Positions 24,801 through 38,663 of a stretch of DNA of 64,000 bases are shown here, in pieces. This DNA is from Pempheris klunzingeri. Taxonomy: Eukaryota > Chordata > Actinopteri > Acropomatiformes > Pempheridae. Every line of letters starts with the position of its first letter. Position 1 is the first letter of the stretch. The position numbers were made by a program, and so were the translations under genes. The DNA is taken from NCBI RefSeq assembly GCF_042242105.1, contig NC_092017.1:20687432-20751431 (forward strand), read 5' to 3'. Under the pieces are notes generated by a model. That model searched no databases. It saw only the letters and a list, made by a program, of their open reading frames with translations, and was not told the origin of the DNA.

Positions 24801-27800
24801 TTGTGCTCTTAACTTCGTCACCCTCTCCCTCTTCATCCCAGGTGCATTGAGAGGCTGAAGGCCAGAAATGAACGGCTGACTGCAGCTCTGGAGCGAAGGA
24901 AGGGAGAGTCCGAACAGATCAGTATTACACTAAACAGACTTGAGGCTGACTGCTCTGCCCTGCAGATGGCTCTCAGATACTGGTACACACATACAACCTG
25001 ACACACAAGTACAATAGCCTGTCTGCACACATATCCATAGTCTTTGCCTGTAACGCTCTTTGACGTCTGTCAAAATAATAAATGCACGCAGGTCAGCAAT
25101 CTAACATTAGTAATCCAGGTTCTTCTCATCCAGTGAGGTTGTGTTTTGTCTTTGTGGCTGTGATTGACAGTGAGGAGTGTGAAGAGGCCTACAGCGAGCT
25201 CCTGTCACTTTATGACGCCAAGAAGCAGCAAAGCATTCCTGCGCAGACAGACTCAGCAGGTGTTTGAATACTATGTTTTAATACTACTTCCAGCTCAGTG
25301 CACGCATTCGCTTACATATACAGTGGGCATGCATGTCATTCACGCAGCTAGCCTCACAGTTTTTCCTCTCATCAGAGGCGGTCGGTGACAGGCAGCAGGC
25401 TGACAGTCCATTAGCTCAGCTCAGGAAAATGGGAACTGAAGAGCTGTCCACCTCCTTCTCAACAGCAGGGGTCACAGAGGAGACGGAAACACAGAGTCAC
25501 ACAGGGCAGAGGTGATGATTTCAAGTACTCTTTGTACATTCAAGCACAGTAATAGGACTGGATAGAGAGGGAAACATGTCAGTGATGACAGATTGACAGA
25601 CTGAGAGGATAAAAGTTCACGAATACCGCATATATCATTCTGTCTCATCACCAAAGATCTACATGCTATTGATTAAGTGTTTCAAAAGCTATCAGGGATG
25701 ACTCATTGAAGTGTTTAAGTGATAAAAAACATTTGAATTCAAAAATAGCTTTTTCACTCACTACTTGTAACCCCGCAGGAGACCTGAGCTGGGGGATCGA
25801 GAGGCTGTTCTTCGTCAGCAAATTGAGCGCCTAAAGAGGGATCGGGCGGCAATTTGTATCCCCAAGCCAAACCCAGGAATTGAGAGAATAATGAGCCCTG
25901 AAACTGGTCATCCGGCTGGATCGAGAGGAGGACATTGGACTAAAGACAACGCCAAATCTCCAGACACCAAGAAAGAGAAGGCTTCTCTCTTCTATGAACT
26001 CATCTCTGTCAGGGTAGGAGCTGTGCGTCTTAATTTATGATAAAATGATCCAAGCCTCCACAGTCTGTTTCCAACTGGTGTTCTCTCGGTCTCCTGTCCA
26101 ACTCGATTATGTCCAATAATGTCAAAATTACCCCCCAAAAACTATAAAAAGAAAAAAATAAATAGTCTCCTTGTATCTTGTCGTCATGTTGCTTTTCCAG
26201 TCAACCAACAAGGTGAAATGCCATGCTTCACATTTTATAGATGTGTAAATTACTGCTGGATGACACTACACATGAGTGATGTAAGAAAAAAAAAAAGGTT
26301 AATGATTGATAAGTGTCTGAAATCTCACTTTATTGTTCACTATTGATTAAACTATACTAGTGTCTATAACAGAAAAGTGAATGAAGGAACGAGGGACTGA
26401 TTTTGGACAAAGCTATTATTTCAAACATTAATTCATACAGCACAACAAATACAGACCAACACAAGAAGACAGAAATCTACTAATTATTATGAAATATTCA
26501 GATTAATCAATACCAATACAGAAATCATATCCAAATTCTATGCATAAAGGCTTTAATCTCCCTCAACAGTGACAAAAGTGGACATGAAACCTGCTAGTTG
26601 TGATAGAATACATACATCTATATCTTGTGCTTCTGCCATTGACTTGGAAAGTCTTCCACCACAGCTTCACTTGTGCCATATCTGCGTTCAGCTCTTTATA
26701 TGCTCTGGTTTATGGTTTAACTGTTTATTTTCAGGAGGAGATGTCAGATCTGCGAGCTCTAATCCGCCTGAAGGAGAAAGAGCTGAGGTGTCTCGAGTGG
26801 GGCTTAATGGCCCAGAAGGCCCAGGAAGCAGCTGGAGCTTTCGTTCCAGAAAGCATCAGAGAGGAGCTGGAGGATCGTAAGACTGAGCAACAGGTAGGAC
26901 AGAGCGGCATCAGAGAGGTTTTTTTTTAATTTTCAAATAATACAAAGTCAAGGTGAAATGAGCAAGAGGGAGCAGGACGTTGGTCTATTGTGGCAGACCC
27001 GATTCAAATCTGGGTGTCCCACATGGGAAATCACACATCTACCAAAGCAGAATCCCTCCAGGCCAAGAAGGATATTTCGGTTCCACAAGGTCTTCTGCTG
27101 GGCTGTCCTGTCGCCGCAGCACAGATTCATACCCACCACACACCTCTGTCATTGTCAAATGCGAAAGAACTGAACAGCTACTTTAGGTTAACACAGATGT
27201 ATGTCTCTTACTGTAAACACAGAGCGTCACAAACAAAGTTCTGTGCCTCAAGGACTAAAAATTCCCTCTAAAACCGGCTTCTTTTCCTCCTCGATGTTTC
27301 TCTTTAATGTTTTCAAAGAACAAAGATTTTATCTGGATGCATACAGATCAAGTATCACTTGCTTTTGTTCAATAACTGATCCTAGAGACAACAATCGCCA
27401 TTCTGCTTGCAGCATGATAAATGTTATTCTGCTCTGCACTGTTCTGTCCCAGCCTTCAGCTCAGTGGTTCCCAAACTAGGGGTCGGGTCCCCACAAAGAT
27501 CTGAGAGGTCACAAGGTGGTGAACAAGATGGGGAATAAAAAAGAAAAAAAATGTGTTTCTGCACCACAAAAACTAAATTTTTTCTGACTTTTCTCTAACC
27601 CTGTCTTTTATTGTAACATATTGGAAACTATATGCCATATATACTATATATATGCTTGAAAGGCTGATAGTGTCCACCTCTGCAACACTGCTTCGCTTCA
27701 GATGGTCACAAGCTGAAAAGTTAGGGAACCACTGTTTTAGATAACTATGTATACCATGTTCATTAATACAGAACTAAATGGGAAGAGGGGGGGGGTTGGG

Positions 27801-28927
27801 CTTTAAATGGGATGCTAATTGAATGTTATTTTACAGAAACTCTGTGAAAATGCTGCTAAACTGGGTAGTGACGAGGACATCGCTGGCCCTCGAATGAGAC
27901 CCATTCTGAAAGAGCTGCAGGCCGTCCTGCAAAGGTGAGACACGGTCTTTTCTCTGTGGTCCAGTGTTAAAAGCGTGGCACTAACACTGCAACAATTCCC
28001 TACATGAATGATAATCATGCCCTCTAACTATAAAATACTATCAATAAAAGCACCTATTAAATGTATTTTAATATTAGACTTGAAGTGTCTTAACAAGGAA
28101 AAACGGGAAAATTAACAAATGTAATGTCACATGGAGAAATCTGTGCATTCACAGATACAGAAAAGGTACCTGACGGCTGCAGCCTGTGTAAAACATCCTT
28201 CAGACAACTGTTGCCTGGTGTTATCTGTTGCTTAGGAACGCTGTCAGAAGAAAAGCAGACTTTGGACATAAAGGGCTTCTAGTTTTTTCCATCAGATGCT
28301 TTAGAGAACATCCTTTTTCTAACCTCAGTGAAGAGTGTAGTGCAGAGTAGTGAATACTTCTAAATAAAGCACTGCTGTTAACACTTCGTAACATGTTTGC
28401 TCAAAAGTCAAGGGCACATCACAAAGACATTTTCTGATTCTATTCATGGATTTCATGTGATTTCTGAGAGGAAACATGTTTTGTTTTCAGGGAACAAGCC
28501 CTGAAGAAGAGACTGGCTTTAGTCCAAGACTCACTAAGCACAGCTCTGTCAGACAGCACACCCCACAGGAGAGACAATGGAGAGCAGATTGCTCGGCTTA
28601 CACAAGCTCACAGGTAAGAAACACAAGAAAGACATTTAATAGACTGCATGTTTTTCTCTCTTCATCGTCATCTTCCTAATCTGCAAGCTGGAAAGCAGCA
28701 GATCGTAGTGTATTTGTTAAAGCGAGTGCACTAAATTGTATTTCACTTTCTTCCATTTCAGTAAAGCCTTGAGTTCATACCGGCAGATTCGCAGGAAGTA
28801 CCGGGAGCAGGTGTGGAGGCTGGAGCAGAAAGTGGCAGCCATGACGGAGAGTCACCACCAGCAGGGCGACACGCCGAAAGCTGCAGGGGAGGCTTTGGAG
28901 TGGAGGAGGGAAGAGACGGTCCTGTGA
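21849..28927 (+). CDS. ushbp1: USH1C-binding protein 1 (USHBP1/MCC2), MCC-family coiled-coil protein
   Basis: USHBP1 and its paralogue MCC are coiled-coil proteins; human USHBP1 binds a PDZ domain of harmonin. Plus-strand exons: 21849-21854 (only ATG GAG), 22893-23116, 23350-23486, 23740-23903, 24109-24300, 24436-24683, 24842-24982, 25171-25259, 25376-25511, 25779-26013, 26735-26893, 27837-27934, 28491-28613 and 28762-28927. All phases agree, for about 705 residues (human 703). Family hallmarks: VWSKLQEVL, ERLNRCIERLKARNERL, the RYCEECEEAYSELLSL segment (MCC has a near-identical block), QIERLKRDRAA, and the C-terminal QIRRKYREQVWRLEQKVAAM coil. The C-terminus is EETVL, a class I PDZ ligand (T-x-L), as in human USHBP1 (ending TFL) and MCC (ending TSL). 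The exon 24436-24683 must end before GC, not GT, to keep frame. The two-codon start exon is the weakest call; it fits because ATGGAG|GTGAGT is in phase with the next exon. Confidence 0.88.
27462..27734. mobile_element. hAT-like MITE in ushbp1 intron
   Basis: A 273-bp segment bounded by inverted ends CAGTGGTTCCCAAACT and AGTTAGGGAACCACTG (imperfect). The CAGTGGTTCCC end is common in fish hAT-derived MITEs. It has no open frame of interest and no intact 8-bp target duplication in the flanks. Confidence 0.6.
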
Positions 28928-29753
28928 TCCTGAGATTCCTCAGGCAGAGAATCAGCCTTCCTGTTCGTCAAATTTATCCACGTCAGCGACAATGTTCAGT
29001 CCTGCTGAATTCAAGTCACTCTCATGTATTTTCATAATTTGTGAAGTTATGGGGCCACACAGATAAAAGCCTCATCACTGCAATTTTTATCCATGCTGGC
29101 AGCTTGGCTCCATGGAGGACAATGTCAGTCAGTTGGCCCGGGGGCCCATGAGAGTTGATACTGTACAGATATCCTCAGACTTTTCTTCCAGTGCCACCAC
29201 AAGGTTGACATTTGTGGTCTTGAGTGAAATGCCTCAACAGATATTAGAAGGATTTTGATTAAAATCAATGTCCTGCTCAGGATAAACTGTAAAAGCTTTG
29301 GTGGTGACTACTCATCTTCATCATCAGGTCAAAATTTTAATTTGTCCAAGTTCATAACCAAGTTCCTGCAAAACTAATGACATTCCCATCAGCCTCAGCT
29401 GTACTCTGTGTTAAGTGCTAATAAGCAAATGCTAGCATGCTAATATATGAAACTAAGATGGTGAACATGGTAAGTCTTATACCTGCTTTATATCAGCATA
29501 TTAGCTTTGCTATTGGGAGCGTGTTAGCATGCTGACGTTTCGTTCAAAGCGTCACTGTACAGCCTCCCAGGGACACAAGCATGTCGCATGCCGTTTTTGT
29601 AAAAATATATGTATTTATTTATCTTTCAACCCAATAATGACGTCTACAGCAGTCCATTCAGGTATTAATTGGCTCTTGAATATAGAGCATGCAGGGCAGT
29701 AGAACACGGAAAACGCTGCCTGTTGTGTCTTTTCACTGCTTGTGAGAGTTTCC

Positions 29754-29759
29754 AATAAA
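29754..29759 (+). other. Candidate ushbp1 polyadenylation signal
   Basis: AATAAA in TTCCAATAAACTGAA, about 830 bases after the ushbp1 stop codon. It is the first canonical signal I noticed downstream and gives a plausible 3'UTR length. Confidence 0.5.
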
Positions 29760-30884
29760 CTGAACTGGATTCCCAAACGTAACTAGTCCAACAGGAGTCA
29801 CATGTGACAAGACACATGCGTTATTTCAGAGAAACAGCTGTTTTGCAGTCATGAATGTGTGAGGCTGATTCAAGACCTGAGCCCACTGAGGACCTCAGGA
29901 CTGACCTCACGAGAACACATGTCCCTTTTTCCCATACAAGCCGACTCCATAAAGCCACTCCTGACCGGCCGTGCTGTTGTGACAAAGCTCACAGAAGGGG
30001 GATGGGGGCTCGGACAATGGCACACATGATGTGCACACAAAATGTACGGCCAGCCCATTTGTCTTCTGAGCACTTTCATAGTTCTCTCAAGCTTGTTGTC
30101 TCTACCTTTCACTATTTACACTTCTCTTAAATGGTCAGTTCACCCAAATTACACTAAAAGCACATTTTCATACTTCTTTCAAGTAGCCATCCGAATAGTT
30201 TGAGATTTCAGGGATCTATCTCGGATCAATCTACTGGGTGACATGCTCCCTCCTCACAAAGAACATCAGCACATACGCATGCCCCTTTTGGGATAACTAT
30301 ACCGGAAGCGCCAAAACATTGGTCTCAGAGTCCAAATCATCATCAGACAATAGCCAATTGGTTCCATGACTGAGGACAACGATTGGATATTTGTTTTTTG
30401 GGGATTTAAAAGAGTTCTGCACACTAATCATTGTATTCCTTAAACACTGTTGGACTCGTGATGAAAAGTTAAATGAAAAAGAAGTAAATCGATGCACCAG
30501 ATATTTTCTATTATTTTCCACGAATTTCAAAATTCCACACGAACATCCTTGTCATAACATGGTGCCTACGTTACCCACAATACATCTCAACCAGATAGGT
30601 CAGATATTCTGGTGTGTTATGCGAGTAGCTGCTAATGTAGCCTCAAGCTGAAATGACGAGCTGGCCATGGAGGTCTGGTGGGCTCACTTCTTTCTGACTC
30701 TACACTCCCTGATTCCTGTTGTTTTCAGACTTGTACTCTTCAGACAGATGAAGGGGATCAGATCACAGATAAGGGGGCAGATTTCATACAGCTCCCTCTG
30801 GAGTCACAAAGACTTTATTCAGCTGCAGTACTACTCCCCAACACCTTGGAACAGACTTTGACATGTGAAATTGTTGCACTTTCC

Positions 30885-31010
<126 letters not shown>

Positions 31011-31376
31011 CAGTATTGGTCATTTCATTATTTCATTGGATTTATTGCCAATGGGGAAACTGTAATGCCTTTTCTTTTATATGCTGTGAGCACCACAGAT
31101 ACCATCCTCTCACTTTGGTATGGTATCTCAAAATCTGTACAAATAGAATGAAAACTATCAGTACAGACAGCTACAGCTGAAGGTAATTGAGAAAAAAAAA
31201 AAAAAAGTTTTTTAATTTGGATGAACTTACCCTTTAAAAACCCATCCATTGCTCCTTACGTCTCAGTCATACATCTATTTTCCCTCCTCTACCCTCCACT
31301 TCCTCTCCCTCCATCTCCTCTCCTCTCCTCACTCATCTCTCAATCATCTCTTTCCCTTCTCCGGCCGACCCCGTGC

Positions 31377-31625
31377 CCTGACCTTCCCGAGCCAGTCAGC
31401 TGCAGCTGTGACCGGCGGTCAGGAGGTTAAGGCAAAGGTTGAGTGTCACACCCACAGGGTCACAGTGATGCCTGGCTGTTGTGTTAGCCTGTGAATGGAG
31501 AGCCCAGAGTGCCAGACGAGGTGGCGAGCCCCTGACGCCCTGACTCTTGCCTGAGCTTGCCCTTTCCCGAGCAGAGGTCACTGCTGAGGGCCTGTCCTCG
31601 CCGCTCCCCCCATACCTCCAGGTCA
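31377..31625. promoter_or_regulatory. Candidate cis-element with clustered nuclear-receptor half-sites
   Basis: Within about 250 bp of GC-richer, apparently unique sequence there are five GGTCA-type half-sites: TGACC at 31379-31383 and 31409-31413 (opposite strand), GGGTCA at 31457-31462, and AGGTCA at 31575-31580 and 31620-31625. Nuclear receptors of the COUP-TF class bind such half-sites with loose spacing. Function is inferred; conservation was not tested. Confidence 0.25.
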
Positions 31626-34600
31626 CCATCGCTATTGTTGTAATGGCTGCCATTAGAGCAGATGATACAATTATCATACCATTTTGTGTCGGCTCTCTGT
31701 AAGATCTATGTTAAGCTTCTGAGTTCATCAAAGGTTTTTTAGACAACATGATTGTTGTAACCTCTGGGTGACTCTTGTAACAAAGTGGTTGAGATTATGC
31801 CAAAATGTTCCATGAAAAGAAAAGGCTATTTTTATCATGCATGGCCCAATACATGTGCATCTATACGGCCATCGAAGAAGTGCTTAGATAATTACCTAAA
31901 AGTCACAATAAGTCACATGCAAGTACAGTAGTTTTTCCATCAAAATGTACTTAAATTATCAAAGTAAAAGTACTTTTTCTACAGAGAAATGGCCCCAATT
32001 GCTTCTTTATTAATAAAGAAATTAAGCATTATTAAGTATTACTTAAGATTCTTAATTAATATTGATGCATCAGGCATTTTACTGTTGTTGTTGGTAGAGA
32101 TATATATATATTGTTATGTAGCTTTAATTTATTTTTTTATAAGTCTAATTTTATACACCAGTGTAAAAATATTTAAGCTCAACATATTATTTTTTTGACA
32201 TAAAATCCTAATATGTAATGTACCTAAATATTGTACTTCAATTCAGTATTTCAGTATATTTACTACTTACTAACCTGCTGGAACTCATTGAGCTGCCTGA
32301 GGTTTTATTTTTTTGACAGTTTTTAAAGACATGTTATTCAAACATGCGTCACAATATCTATGTTGATTTAATAAAACCTTGATTTAACCTTGATCCAACA
32401 TGAAAGTGTGAAAGGTCTAATCTAATCTTGCTCATGATAAAAATCATTGGGGGTGTACCTGTGGGATGAAATATGCATTGAAATGCAGTCGTGTAAAAGT
32501 GCACTAATGCAAAAGTGAGATAAGAAAGTTAAACAAGGCGCTTGAGAACAGACTGATTTTGGTATTTAAAGTTTTTGTACAGTTCAGGGGCTGAGAGTCT
32601 CATCTGGTAACATTTAAGCTCCACATTTCTGGACACATTTCTAGCCCCAGATGTAACGGCCAGCACTCGAGCCTGTGGATAGAGGAGTTTTTCAGTTCCT
32701 GGGAAAAATACTCAGACCATTATTAAACAACGACAGAGGCTGTCAATCAGTGTGGGGGTGGACGCAATCACGCACACACAACCACAAGAAGGGGGGCAGT
32801 GACCCAGGGGGTTTTAGGTCAACTCATTTACTCTCTGCATCCGTTCCTCATTTTAATAAGTTGTCCCTCAGTAAGCTGTATAAAGAGATCACAGCCTGGG
32901 CCTTCATCCTGCACCCTGTCTTCCTCAAAGCCATTAGCTCACCTGTCACAACCACTCCATATCCCCTCTCATCTCCTCCCCCTCTGTATAGCTCTCTATT
33001 CTCTGCTCTGTGTCCTGGGACGCTGCCAGGCTGACCTGACACCTCTCTCCTGAGCTTTCAGACACCAGCCAGCCCATGGTGAGGTCAGGAAGACGTGGTC
33101 CTGTTGGCGCAGAGGAGTGCAAAAAAGATCTGACCTCAATCAAACGGCCGATCACATCCGCTTTGTGCTCTCACCCACTCAGAAAATGACGGCTAACAGG
33201 TCAGGCCAGCCCAGGCCTGAGCGTTACAAACACCATCTTTAGAGTGAAGCCTTGTTGTTGGTGAAACTGAGTCCAATTATGGGGGTTTTCATGCTGAGGC
33301 TCCTACTAAAGGACTGAGTGCCTGCTTGTCTAGAAGCTGAGAGATGTTTGATGCGAATAATGTGGAGAAACATAATATTCTATACTATGTCTGTAGACTG
33401 ATGGCAATTACATTTGATTGCAGTGTATATGATGTACTCCTGCTGATTACATACAACTATACTGTAGCTTGTTTTATCTCATTTTATCTATTACCTATTT
33501 ATATGTACGCACGAGTAAACAGATGTGCATTTTGTACATGTACAGAACAGGTAATTTGCTTTTATGTAAATAATCACATGACAGGGGAGTATTTATTTAG
33601 TTATTATCTGGAGTTCCTGGTCACTACTTTGGTTCAGAAGCCACGTGCAGTATGTGGTGTGCAGCAATGTTTGGGTGTTTTTTATGTAAAACCATGTTGG
33701 ATGAACATAAAACAGTTTTAAACATAAAACAGGTTTATTGCCAAGTTAGTTTTTCATCTTACAAGGAATTTGTCTTTGTATATTGTTGCAAGACACATGA
33801 AGGTAAAAAAAAATAGAATAAAAATATTTGCAGTAAAGAATGAGAAAGAAATCACTAATGATAATAAATATATTACACTATATGTGTTTTTATAAACGAA
33901 CGATCTGGATAAGCAATAAGAGATGACTATACATTCAGTAGTCTGATGTTACAAATATTAGTCAATTATTGTACAGATGACTCAAATGACCCAAATATGT
34001 TTGTTTCATTCATACAAATAGGCAACAATATTAAGGACAAACCTGAATAAATCAATGGAGAAACATAAAAAAAATGATGATTTCTTACCAGTAAGGAAGC
34101 AAATGATGCATCTCCACCCAACTGAACACCTGCAGGAGATTTTGGACCAACATGTTAGACTGCGCTCTCCACCACCATCAACACCCAGTTAACGAATAAC
34201 TTTTGGAGAAGAAGTGTTTCATCCTTCCAGTAGAGTTTCAGCTTGTAGACTCAAAACTGTGAAGCAAGAGAAACAAGCAAAGATGAGAAAGATGTGACTG
34301 ACTGACCAAAGTCAAAGTCCAAAGAGAGCAAAAATGGGTTGAACACCAAAATTAATTTGATTGTTCCTTTTATTCAGTCGTCAAATTCAGAGTTCAGCAC
34401 AGATGTTTCAGCTTCTTTTGGCTCCCTTTTGACGTTTCACCAACAATCAGTTTCATCAACTTATTACCAACAGGTGCCTTCCTGTAGTCAGAGGCATCCG
34501 CAGATCTGAATCCCTGAAAACCTCACAGGTTTCCTTCCCTCACTGCCCCTGGATGTGCAAAACCTTTTTGTACTTTTTAGAATCAAGCTGTGGAAATGAT

Positions 34601-37406
34601 TGTCACCCATTTGTACAGAGACATAGAAAAAAAAACAGCCTAACCTGAAACAGATTTTGGAGGAAGCTTCACAAACAGCTCTCTTCGAAGGGGCAAAGCC
34701 ACTTTTTACAGGTTTTAAAACCTTAACTTTTTAGATTTCTGGTTATATTTTATGCCTTTGTCATTGAGTTTGACAGTAAAAAGATAACAGGAAATGAGGG
34801 GAGATAGAGAGAGACGGATAACGAAATGTGACAAAGGTTCCTGTCTGGACTTGAACTAACAAAACAATAATGGAACTGACAAAAATTGTTGTTCACTGTG
34901 ATGGATTCACTATAAAAAACAAAACAAATGCAGCCTTATACAGCAGCCCTGCAAAAGTCCTCCCTCCATGAAGGTTATAATGTTTATTCTGTTTGAGAGG
35001 CGTTGATCCACGTGTATGATTATTCTGGAGGATGACGTTTGAGGTGCTGACATGTGTTTCTGTTATTTGCCCTCATTGATATAAATGTGATGGACACCCA
35101 TAAACCCATAAAATCCACATAGATATTGTATCAATTTAATGTGAAATTAATGTGAGCTGAAACATGCAAAAACATGCATTTTGAACTTGATGAATTTATC
35201 CCTGAGTAAAGCCTGACACTTTTACGTGATGTGTCTTGCATAATAAACTGTTTTTCTAGTGCGAGCTGAGCTCACCACAGATCAGCGACCAGACCAACAA
35301 CAGAGCAAATGAGCTAAAGAGGTCAGTTAGATCGTCCATTTGTGAGAAGTAGATTACAGCAATAAGGTGTTTACAGGGGAGAGATGGCAGGAGGAGTGGC
35401 CTCATCCTAATCCCGTTAAAGCATTTGAGTGTCTTTACTGAGCAGATTAGTTTAATTTTCTGTCGTCCTAAGCACCTTAGTTGACCTCTAGGCAAAGTCT
35501 GGCAGATACCAGAGGGTACAGTAAGGGAGCAGCAGATTGGACGCAGATTTACAAGAGGCTGAAGCGGGTGATTGGGAACTCGATCAAATATGTTGTGGCT
35601 GCAGAGAGCGTTAAGTTAATGCCCTGTCTGAAGAATATCAGGCTTCTTTGACGGAAAACAGACATTAATCTTTCAAATGGGCTATTTATTGACTACCTGT
35701 CAATAGTAATAACTTTACACCTGAAGCACAACATTTAGCTAAATAGTTTTTTAAATAATGCTAATGGTTGGCACAGCCGTTTCAACCCCACAGATCATTA
35801 CACACTCATATTATCTGCACAATCACAGTTAGAACCATCAGAGTTTTATCTTTAAAGCCAAGCTGAGAGCCAAGACACCCTGAGATAACCATCATGTTGA
35901 ATGTACTGACAACTGTCAAGATCATGGGTGAAATTATTTTGATGTTTTGTTCACAGTATTCCTCGATGATAAGAAAACAAAACATAAAAAAACTGTTCTA
36001 TTATTATAATTGCTATTATGACGCTCAATACAAACCAATGAATACGTCTATAAATCATGGACAGATGATCTGAAATGTTTCACTTGATGCACTCGAGGCT
36101 CAGCCATTAAAAAAAATCTGTACCACAGCAGACAGAAGATCCTTATTTGAAACACGTAGACTTTCAGTGCTGTTCGACAGTAAACACAGTAAACCCTGGA
36201 CGAGATTGAAATATAATAGAAGACGAGGTCCATTTTTCAAAACTTTTGAAATGAGGACATTTTATCTGAGGAGAGGGAAGAATGTAAGATGAGATTTATA
36301 TTATTTTTTGTTTGATCAATAATTTAATTTGCACAATTGTAGTGATTAATAATGTAATTGATATTGATAATCGAATTGAAATACATTAGTTAGAAAATTG
36401 TGCAGAGGGGCATGAAAACAAATGGAAAATTTGTGTCGGTGGACACAAATCAATAGATTTTTAGATAGAACATTTTGTGAATATTTCACAGACTTCTGTG
36501 AGACTGTTTTCCACACTAGCTGTCACAGTTAAAGACCAACAAGTTAACATGACTGAGCGTTCAGCAGATAAAGAGATATTTTCCCTAAAGAGATTGTGAA
36601 GGCAAAACAAAAGTTAACAGGAATGTTAACTAAATATTGGACCTTCATCCATCAGGTGGCCAGAAACAACAAATGAGCGCTAATGTTATCTGTGTGAATC
36701 AGCAACTGGTTGCTAACACAGACATGGAAAAAATGACAATAAATAGTTTTAAGTAGACGCCTGTCCTGGAAACATTTCCTCTCTAGTGGGCGTAGTGTCG
36801 TCTCAAACGAGTTGTCTTAGTTACTGATGAGCTTTAATGGGGCAGGAAGATCAATCTTCTCAATTAATTCTCAGCAAGAAAGTGAACAACTGTATTAATT
36901 AATATAAACCTATTCCTAAAGTGAGATACCTTCATCTGGAAAAAACAGATGCAGATTTTATTCAACATTAGTGGTATTTCCTCTAGCGTGGGAAAATGTT
37001 TTATGTAACTTTGAAGAAAACAGAAATATTGTTAATGTCAAAGTTCAAGTGCTTGAGCCGAGGCTTATTTTCCCACTCAGTTTAACATCAGTTACAGTCA
37101 ATGACATATCTTATCTTTACAACGGACACGTGGGAAAAAAGATCTGTTACAGTAAACAGTTCTATTGACTCCTCTACAAACAATGGCTTGATACCTTGTT
37201 CACAGTGAACACAAGATAGCTGATTTGAATGACAACAACACACACCAAATGGGAAGTTTCCCACCATCTCCAGCAGGTCCTGGGTGGGGGGAGGAGGGCA
37301 AATATTGATTGGACACCGTGTGTTGCTCTGTAGTCACCCCAGCAGATGTTTTTCTTTGGCAGGTTCCACTGCCCTGTGTATTTTAAATTGCTCCGTCATT
37401 CGCTCG

Positions 37407-37419
37407 AGGTCAAAGGCCC
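37407..37419 (+). promoter_or_regulatory. DR1-like nuclear-receptor motif
   Basis: AGGTCAAAGGCCC: a perfect AGGTCA half-site, one spacer base, then a degenerate half-site. This resembles the DR1 elements used by COUP-TF, HNF4 and RXR dimers. It lies 5.8 kb upstream of the nr2f6 start codon in a short non-repetitive stretch. Motif-only evidence. Confidence 0.25.
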
Positions 37420-38439
37420 GAGGATGGAGTGAGTGTTGTGAGGAGGGAGAGGGAGAGAGGGGGGAGAGAGGAGAAGATTTTTTCCTCTGGCCTCTGGGCC
37501 AAAGGGCAGCGGAGCTAACGAGGAAGGAGCAGGGAGTCATGTGCTCTTGGCTTGTTCACCCCGAGTTACTCCTCAGAGTTAAAATTTAACCCCAGTTTTC
37601 AAATTCCTCTGCACTCTAACTGATGCAGTTAACACACTTCCACACTAATATTCAGGCCATCACTCGTAGAGAATGATCTTAACGTAGAGTCACACTTTTC
37701 ACGGCTCAAAAGCACAAAAATGATGGTGGAATTTTACTCTTTTATTTAACTTATATTGGTTGTGTTTTTCTGTCATTCATCAAATACATTCTCTACAAAA
37801 ACAGCAGGAAGTGAGTTATTGCTGCAGTTTGACCTCAGCAGGGGAGGATGATTTATCATTTTTTATACTGTGTTTTTTTTAAATATCATCCTCTGATGCA
37901 CACACACAAGCCTCTTCTGTGCAAGAGATTATAGAGGCAGATATGTGAATCTTGGCTAAACAGGCGATCACAGTTCAGCAGCTCCTACAGCCGGACACGG
38001 CTTCAGCTGGTTACACTTGTATGTAAATATCATGCAAGTATGTCGCCGTCTGTGTGATCTCTATCTTTGATTTTATTCTGACAGGTTTCCATGTCTGTCA
38101 GTGACTGCTTAATATAAAACCTAGAGCACATCCAGCCATTACCATCCCACCCTGGTTAAAACAAAGTCACCATCACCTCAATATCATGTGGAAGACTGAT
38201 CACACAGTGCACGTAGCCCCTCCTTGATACTGCCCATACCAACACACAGATGGACAAAGTGTCAAGCCAATATTTGGGGAAATATTTCATGATCATCAAG
38301 ATTATTTACATCTGATGTAAATATGCAGTCGTAGTTGAATATTTAGTGTAAATATCATCTGCTTTGGTTCCAATGAGCACAACAAAATTTAAGGGGAATA
38401 TCTGGATTACATTGGTGGTGTGTTTTCAAGTCGTGTGCA

Positions 38440-38440
<1 letters not shown>

Positions 38441-38470
<30 letters not shown>

Positions 38471-38663
38471 TCGTGCAGGTGAGTGTACCGAAAGTCTGTC
38501 TGCTTCGCTCTGCTGGCTCTGGACTCCTGACTGTGTTGAGAATGCACAGACTCCACCACAGTCGACTTCACGCTGAGAGCAGCTGCATTCCTGACCTGCA
38601 GTTCAAAGAGCAAAGAACACACACACACATACACACACATACACACACATACACACACACACC
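38441..38663. repeat. (TG)n and (CA)n microsatellite pair
   Basis: A TG run at 38441-38464 and an interrupted CA run (ACACACACAT units) at about 38617-38663 face each other across 150 bp of ordinary sequence. They could pair as an imperfect inverted repeat. Open frames over this region are artefacts. Confidence 0.9.

Noticed and set aside
26958-27173. B-box-like GATTCAAATCT suggesting a tRNA or SINE
   Set aside because: No matching A-box at the right distance and a poorly paired T-arm; too weak to call.
33344-33721. 125-codon plus-strand frame in the intergenic spacer
   Set aside because: Hydrophobic, Tyr/Cys-rich composition expected of AT-rich DNA; no recognisable family or exon signals.
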